Source: Gymnogyps californianus
Lineage: Eukaryota; Chordata; Aves; Accipitriformes; Cathartidae
Assembly: GCF_018139145.2 (NCBI RefSeq)
Contig: NC_059471.1
Coordinates: forward strand, 98,396,914-98,460,913
DNA: 64,000 nt
Reading direction: 5' to 3'
The number at the start of each line of letters is the position of its first letter. Position 1 is the first letter of the stretch. Positions 58,501-64,000 of this stretch are shown piece after piece. The position numbers were made by a program, and so were the translations under genes. The notes under the pieces were generated by a model that was not told the origin of the DNA, searched no databases, and was given only the letters and a program-made list of their open reading frames with translations.

Positions 58501-59929
58501 TGCTATGTTGTAAAATGAATATATTTTAGTGGAAGCTATGTGTCACACTGCTGTTGGAGATACCTGCAGTACTGATGGCCCATGCAGAGAATTTGCATGT
58601 TCACTGGGGTTCCTTAATCAGACAAGTTCTAAAACCCACAAATTTTAAATGCTTTAGGAAGGTAACTTCAAAAAGGTTTTCAGCTAGTTAGTGTGGTTTT
58701 CCCCTTTTCAACAACGGATTAATTTTTGTCATATATACGTGCAAGCCTTCAATGACTCTAACATTCTTTCTTTCCAAGAGTAATGGCATTCTGAAATATA
58801 AATGCCACATCTGTCAGAAATGTTTCTCCTGGAGTTATACATTGACCCTACATCTTCGAAAAGCTCATAAACTCAGCAGTCATTCTCGTTTCAGGTATGT
58901 TACCAGTTGATTCTTGTTCAGATCATAAAGTATTTTTTTTTTAAACGTTTTGTTTAAGAGATCCAGATATTTAATTAAATGCTATCTTAAGTTTGGTTCC
59001 GTTTTAAACATTCTGAGCGTGAAACAATTTATTACTTAGGTTTCACTATCATGATGGAAAACCTAGTGTAAAGATGGTTAAACCAAGGAAAAAAAAGGTC
59101 TTTTTGCTTTTATAGCTTTTACCGCTGTGAAATTCTTGTAACCTAGATTGTTGAAAGAAATTTTTTGACCCTGCAAGTTGTATCCACCAAAGAGAGTACA
59201 TAAATATATCGACAGCTTCTGTAGTATAAACAAGCCATACTCTCCATTTTGGGACAAGAAAATCCAGCAAATAAAATGTAATTATGAATAGGTATCTCTT
59301 ATTTTCTGTTATGTTATGTATATTTGATAAAAACTACTTATTGGAACCCTCTTGCAGGCGTTCCTTCACACAGTGTCTTTTGTTTGAGTGCCACCTAATA
59401 AATAGCAATCTAGTTCATCTTTTAATTGCTGACATTCTTAGTTTTGGCAATCTAATTAGATGTTATTTTCTGCTATAAATGCTATGTTTGTAACTTGTAT
59501 TTTCAGTATTTTCAATTTTATTCCCTTAGATATAAAGAAGATGACGAAGGTCATATGAGTTTGAATTTAGCAGTATATAATGCTGTCATGGGTTTAGGTC
59601 AGGCTCTTAATAATGAGATGGTAACAAGTAAGTCTCCACCAAGTCAAAATAGTTTTGGAAGAGAAGGAGGGGACTCTTGCGAAAGAGACACTTCAACAGT
59701 ACAAGTACTTTTCACACAGCTTCAGCCATGGTCACAAGCTACTGGAGAAAATGTTCTCGTAGAAACAGAGACTTCTATGCCAGGGCCTGTGTATTCTGAA
59801 CTTCAGACTGCTGTACAGCCGTTTGAAAACTGTTGTACTTCTGCTAAAGTTGATGAAGCCACACCAATGAACATGAAGGAAAAACTAGTAGAAATGGAAC
59901 TGGGCTTGGGAATTCAGATAGGTTTCTAG
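43387..59929 (+). CDS. HINFP-like: HINFP-like (histone H4 transcription factor-like) zinc-finger protein, nine coding exons
   Basis: Nine exons join into a 498-codon frame (497 residues plus stop; human HINFP is about 517). The order matches HINFP: an N-terminal CEW-x2-C finger (residues 16-38), a CWW finger with a H-T-Y-H-T-K-L-K tail, two CHW fingers, C-P-T-C-G-G-M-F with Gln in place of the last His, a E-R-L-L-R-D-H-M-R finger, four more fingers, then [10 protein letters not shown] (about 362-371), the counterpart of HINFP's conserved post-finger motif. HINFP binds histone H4 promoters with NPAT at the G1/S transition. Whether this protein does so is unknown. The divergence is high but the frame and splice sites are intact, so it looks functional. 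I read it as a paralogue; a fast-evolving HINFP orthologue is the alternative. Confidence 0.88.
44646..44869 (+). CDS. HINFP-like: HINFP-like coding exon 2 (finger 2 and start of 3)
   Basis: CTTTAG acceptor and GTAAGT donor. Encodes C-W-W-R-S-C-E-F...[12 protein letters not shown], a diverged spacer, then F-V-C-H-W-E-N-C-D. Phase 1 to phase 0. Confidence 0.93.
44870..48830 (+). other. HINFP-like: HINFP-like intron 2
   Basis: A 4 kb AT-rich intron. No gene, RNA or clear repeat recognised. Open frames inside are short. Confidence 0.7.
48831..48942 (+). CDS. HINFP-like: HINFP-like coding exon 3 (finger 3 end and start of 4)
   Basis: TTTTTAG acceptor and GTAGTT donor. Encodes [16 protein letters not shown], close to HINFP's N-P-E-W-F-Y-R-H-V-E-A-H, then Y-C-H-W-K. 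Phase 0 to phase 1. Confidence 0.93.
48943..52782 (+). other. HINFP-like: HINFP-like intron 3
   Basis: A 3.8 kb intron. Nothing recognised apart from a run of 20 A at 52263-52282. Confidence 0.7.
52263..52282 (+). repeat. Poly-A tract (20 A)
   Basis: An uninterrupted A run in an intron. Confidence 0.95.
52783..52935 (+). CDS. HINFP-like: HINFP-like coding exon 4 (finger 4 end and atypical finger 5)
   Basis: GGTTTAG acceptor and GTAAGT donor. Finger 4 ends [15 protein letters not shown]. Finger 5 is C-P-T-C-G-G-M-F...F-D-H-A-K-R-Q, with Gln at the last zinc position, as in HINFP (D-H-I-R-R-Q). Phase 1 to phase 1. Confidence 0.95.
53870..53947 (+). CDS. HINFP-like: HINFP-like coding exon 5 (finger 6)
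   Basis: ATTCAG acceptor and GTAAGT donor. Finger [21 protein letters not shown], the best-conserved finger against HINFP. Phase 1 to phase 1. Confidence 0.95.
53948..56661 (+). other. HINFP-like: HINFP-like intron 5
   Basis: A 2.7 kb AT-rich intron with nothing recognised. Confidence 0.7.
56662..56782 (+). CDS. HINFP-like: HINFP-like coding exon 6 (finger 7 and start of 8)
   Basis: TTCTAG acceptor and GTAAGA donor. Encodes C-A-L-C-D...[11 protein letters not shown], then [12 protein letters not shown]. Phase 1 to phase 2. Confidence 0.94.
57254..57269 (+). repeat. Poly-A tract (16 A)
   Basis: A short A run followed by GA-rich sequence. Confidence 0.9.
57645..57785 (+). repeat. MIR-like SINE relic
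   Basis: Carries 'cttttcacaggtggaaaaac', 'tgaggtagagaagtgattta' and an 'attaaccacaagactactcc' end, matching the MIR order. It ends about 35 bases before the next HINFP-like exon. Confidence 0.68.
57820..57958 (+). CDS. HINFP-like: HINFP-like coding exon 7 (finger 8 end and finger 9)
   Basis: TTTTCAG acceptor and GTAAGT donor. Finger 8 ends D-L-H-K-H-V-E-T-H. Finger 9 is C-D-V-E-G-C-G-F...H-Y-K-R-A-H with a four-residue cysteine gap. Phase 2 to phase 0. Confidence 0.95.
58217..58239 (+). repeat. Poly-T tract (23 T)
   Basis: An uninterrupted T run in an intron, followed by A-rich sequence. Confidence 0.95.
58779..58894 (+). CDS. HINFP-like: HINFP-like coding exon 8 (finger 10)
   Basis: CCAAG acceptor and GTATGT donor. 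Finger C-H-I-C-Q-K-C-F...L-T-L-H-L-R-K-A-H, then S-H-S-R-F. The AG two bases later would open with a stop, which fixes the acceptor. Phase 0 to phase 2. Confidence 0.94.
59530..59929 (+). CDS. HINFP-like: HINFP-like last coding exon (post-finger motif and C-terminus)
   Basis: CCCTTAG acceptor and TAG stop at 59927-59929. Begins [14 protein letters not shown], the conserved HINFP motif. A Ser/Thr/Gln-rich tail follows that I do not recognise. Phase 2 start. Confidence 0.95.
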
Positions 59930-60550
59930 AAAAACAGCCTTTTTGTGGATTTTTACTGTGAAAAGTAAACCTCTTCAGAAGAGGTTTATTTTTTTAAACA
60001 AAATTTGTTTTAAAGTCTTCACTTTTACCCTTGTCAAATCTTGTATGTAATACTGTGTTTTCTCGGCTTTCAGGTTAAATTATTCTAATGTGCTTAGAGA
60101 ATATATGCAGGATACACACAATACCATGCACATATAATACTTTCATTTATAGCCTTTTGGAGAAGAAACTTTTAAGTTCTGTATATTCATATAGCACATA
60201 TATGTGTGTGCGTGTGTATTTATTTATTAAAAAAACATAGCCTATGGGGAAAGTGTGGAGCCAATGCATGAGACAAACAGTTTGAACTGGTAGGCAAAAC
60301 ATCCCATTTTTTATTAGCCCACTATGTTATTTATTAGAAATCAGATAACAGCTTGTGAGATGTATATAAAAAATTTACACTTTTGGCAGGTTTCTTAGCT
60401 TTGCTTAGTGACTTTAAAATTATTTCAAGAGTTATTAGAGAGACTTTATTGTTATAATGGACTTTTAAGCTACAATGTATTGTTAAATGAATACATTTAA
60501 ATGAAAAAGAAGGTTATGTCTAAATAAAACAGTTAAAGATGTTCATAGAG
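59930..60550 (+). other. HINFP-like: HINFP-like 3' UTR
   Basis: An AT-rich untranslated region up to the likely polyadenylation site. The 3' end is inferred. Confidence 0.65.
60523..60528 (+). terminator. HINFP-like: HINFP-like polyadenylation signal AATAAA
   Basis: A canonical AATAAA about 0.6 kb after the stop, followed by GT-rich sequence. Confidence 0.65.
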
Positions 60551-63500
60551 CTGACTTTAGGATTTATATACCATTTGGTATAATGGAAATTTTATAGTTC
60601 TTTGTTGGGTGCTGCAAGTACAATGACCAGAAAGTAAATGAATGATATTGGCAGCATAGCTAAACGTACCTAACTGTATTTTCGTAAATAATTGCACATA
60701 GCCATAGTTATTCTGGCCTGTTAGGAAAAGTGCTTGGCAAAGACACTTATCTGATTCTTGTATAAAGGGCATAGATAAAAAGACAGGTATCTTTCATCAC
60801 AGTAAAAATGAATTACAATGTTTGAAACATTTTTTAAAACAAGAACTGAATGAGCCCTCCAACTAAAATATGGAAGACTTCTACACGGAAGGTAGTATAC
60901 AGTCAGCTAGAAGACTAACTTACCCTGTATTAGCTACTACAAGCCAGCATCCCTTGAGGACCCAGAGGTGTTCTCTGAGAAGGGCTTGCTGTGCCACTTT
61001 GAGAGCAACTTTCAGCGCGTACAGAGAGCAGTATTGCATCAACACCACTTACCGAATGTTCATTCCTTTATGTAGACAAACTGATACTGAGAGCCCAGGA
61101 CAAGCAATCAACCTGCACACAGGTGAGTCCCTTGCCAACCAGAACGGAGTATCAGACAGACTGGGAATCGTTTGAACAAAAATAGGCTGTCTGAAATTGA
61201 AGTGAGCTTGCCATGTGACCCCAAGGATTCTGGGGCACTTCTATTTGGGAGGATTTACACTGTGCATCTTCTGTAGGAAACTGTCTCCCCTGAACTGGCC
61301 CCTCATCATCTAACTGCCGACCGCTGTTGTGTGTGAGGACTATGAGGCCATGCTAGGCCTGCGTGCGGGGCCGGGGGAAGGAAGGAGTCGTTCCCTCTCT
61401 TCCCCACAGCTGGAAGAGCACAGTGCTCTGCCCAGGGCCCTCACGAAGGCCGGTAGGAACAGGTCAGGAGGTGGTATCAGCATAGGATCTGTTATGCTCT
61501 TACATGACCTGTTCCTTCTGCTTCCTACATTTGCTGTCACAAAGAGCGTGGGGAGAGCGAGCCAACTGAAGGGTCTGTGCCATTTTGCTACAGCTGCAGT
61601 ATGAATGGGAGTGGGGCTTGCTGGAGGGAGCCCTAAGTAATGCCGCTGACTCTGCACCTGTGTGCAGACAGCAGCGCTCGCTGCTGCTTCAGCCTAACAA
61701 CCTAGACCAGGTTGTCTACGATGTTTAGCAGTCTTGGCCAGAGAGAGAAAAGGAATTTAAGACCCCTGTCACAAATATAGGCTGATTAAAAGTGACGGCT
61801 GTAAAAATCTCCTTCCATAGCTGTCCACCTTGTTCCTGCCTTGAAAGTTCCTGCTTTGCAGGCAGCTGAGATCTTTGTGCTCAGGTTTTCATATTATTAA
61901 ACATGCCGGGCTGTAATTTGTGGCAATTCAGCTGATGGTTCAAGAGCAGTTGAGCCATCTGTGCAGTGGGGGCAGGCCAGACAGATGTGGGTGGCAGCCT
62001 GATTTTAATCTGCCTTTGTGCATGAATTGGAGACCCAGCATTTTTAATACTTTACAGTACGAGTAAAACTGACTCACGTTTCTCTGGGCAATGAATAGGT
62101 ACCACTATAGCCTCTGGGATTTCCCCTGCTAAATATCAAAGGCCTGCAACAAACAACAGAGGTGTTAATCCTTCCCAAAGAAAGAGTCCTTTATAATGGA
62201 AAGTATTAGTCAACCAGAACACAGAGGAGCCTTTTCCAGATCTCTTACAACAGCTTACCAGAAGCCTCTAATCCAATATCCAACAATTTACTCCTTTGGG
62301 CAGATGCCCATGCCTGCCTGATTGGGAGGTTGCTGCCTTCAGTGCAAGCTGCGTTGCAGGTACCAAGGTTAATTTACACAAAGCCCATTCAGGGCTTCAC
62401 ATGACAGATTTAAACATGGCGTTATAGATTTGTACTTGAGCTGTGGAACCACGCTTGCAGGGCAAGGGTATGACCTGCAAGTTCTAAATTGCCACAACTT
62501 CGTTGTACCTATTAAATACGTTTTGGAAGACACAATCAACTGTGGGGGCAGACACAATGGGATGATAATTCATTAATGGAGACCTACTTTTGAAAACCAT
62601 ATTTTAAAATAGTTTCCCTCAGTTATGCTACTTAATGACACTCTAGAGTTTTATGTTACTATTGCTTAGGTACCTGTTCTACTTTATCATTATTCACAGT
62701 GTTTGCATTCACACAGGTGCTTTGCAAAGCTAAAAAGTGACATTCATTTTCTTGTCAGTAACCTAGTTTAGAATTTACATTCTTATATTAGCTTGTATAT
62801 AGAGGCTTTGTTAACATCCGTGTATTTACTAGGCAATAGTAGTTAGCGACAATGGATTTCAAAGTTGTTTTTTCAGAGTTTTTTTTAAATTTTATATTAA
62901 GATCTAAGTTTTATATTAGCACTCCAAGATGCTGGTTTGCATGTACAAAGCAAAATAAAATATCCATCTGAATGAAAGCACTGTGGTGAAAAGAGGCTTT
63001 TTTTCTGTTTGTGATACCAAATTGTAAATTTTTCATGCTAGTTATTTGTACTAAGATAACTGTATGTAAATCTAGTCGGTTTTGAAAACTAGGGTTTTGT
63101 TTCTGCTTAATTTTCAACACGATTCTGAAGCTGCTTTCTCCCCAGCAAGCGCTGCCGAGTGCTGCCCCATAGAAGAGCCTATAGAGGGTGCCTGCGGACT
63201 GAAGGCTCTGACTCACCCTGCCACCTTGTCCCACGACATTGTGTGACATGGGGCATGTGTCAAGCAAATACCTCCGTTGAACACATGCTTTATTCAGCGC
63301 CTCCTAGAAGAAAGAAGCTCTACGAGAAACAAGATGTTATTTGCTGGGATTTGTGGGACCCAGCTTGCAAAACAGCTTCTTCCCGTGCACACCGGGTATG
63401 AGGTGGACGTGAGTCATTAGGGACTCGTTCTCATGGAGCCGGATCATCAGATAAGGTAAACTGGCGGAGGGCCACTCGCGTCTGTAAAACCAGCATAATG

Positions 63501-64000
63501 TCTGACTGCGGCTCTGGCACGGGACCGTTGTGGATTTCGGTGGGACCGGACCAGCCCTTGGCGTTGTGGAGGCAGGAGGAGACAGCTTGCCAGGCTGACA
63601 AAGAAAACCTTTGATAATGACCTCGGAGACGGTGCCCTGCAGCACAGCTAACAGCAGGAAAAAATGTACCTAAAAACCCGACGGTGTCTGCCAGGAAGCA
63701 GAGCAAGATCGAGCTTGAGGAACTCATGCAGAACACCTTTTTTTGTTCTCAGAGGTTTGAGAACGAAAATTTAAAACTAGGCATTCTTTTCCTTAATACC
63801 ACAGAAACAACCGTGGTGTTAGTCATTCACTGCTTACATGAATGTGATTAATCTTTTTGTTTAATTTGTATTTTTTCATTTTGTACAGGCTCTCTACCAT
63901 CATAAGCAGAGCTGATAATGAGATATATGTAAAATTTGGGTTGTTTAATGCTTCTTGATTAAGTTCCTGAAAGCAGGGCTTTTTATTATCCTTGCAGAGG
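60551..64000 (+). other. Intergenic DNA at the right end
   Basis: No gene supported. GC-richer patches at about 61340-61460 and 63390-63720 have some CpG but no recognisable exon. In human the next gene past the PRDM15 3' end is RIPK4; I see none of it here. Confidence 0.55.

Noticed and set aside
60870..61657. Open frames of 91-105 codons after the HINFP-like gene
   Set aside because: No domains, codon pattern or splice sites to support them.

Overview
The window is avian genomic DNA. It carries antisense CR1 LINE fragments, three solo LTRs of an endogenous retrovirus family common in birds, ancient MIR-like SINE relics and long introns with GT-AG splice sites. I cannot name the species; the LTR family suggests a neoavian bird. 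No bacterial features, rRNA, tRNA or CRISPR arrays were seen.

Region 1 (1 to about 33.74 kb, + strand) is almost all of PRDM15, a PR-domain C2H2 zinc-finger transcription regulator. I could follow 24 coding exons with matching splice phases. The first is cut by the window edge and only its last 26 bases are present. The last ends at a TAA at 32806-32808. The joined frame is 3528 bases plus one leading base, giving 1175 residues. In order these are a Cys-rich N-terminal knuckle, the PR domain, one isolated finger, a basic linker, a 16-finger array, and an acidic/basic then Gln-rich C-terminus. The introns hold three antisense solo LTRs (5449-6044, 7179-7764, 20231-20833), an antisense CR1 split by the second LTR (about 6520-8410), and old SINE relics. 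The third LTR ends only 20 bases before a zinc-finger exon.

Region 2 (about 33.74-40.8 kb) is intergenic. It holds a 3'-end CR1 fragment, a 25-G homopolymer and a CpG-retaining patch with two E-boxes.

Region 3 (about 40.85-60.55 kb, + strand) is a second gene. A CpG island with a perfect NRF1 palindrome probably holds its promoter and a noncoding first exon. Nine coding exons follow (43387-59929) and encode a 497-residue protein. It matches HINFP (MIZF, histone H4 transcription factor) in finger layout and in its conserved post-finger motif, but is strongly diverged, so I read it as a HINFP-like paralogue. In human, HINFP and PRDM10 (the PRDM15 relative) both lie on distal 11q. A PRDM15/HINFP-like pair here may therefore be the duplicate of an ancestral PRDM-HINFP block.

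Region 4 (60.55-64 kb) has no gene I can support.

Both genes encode nuclear zinc-finger regulators. Nothing in the sequence shows that they act together; the link I see is shared ancestry of the neighbourhood.
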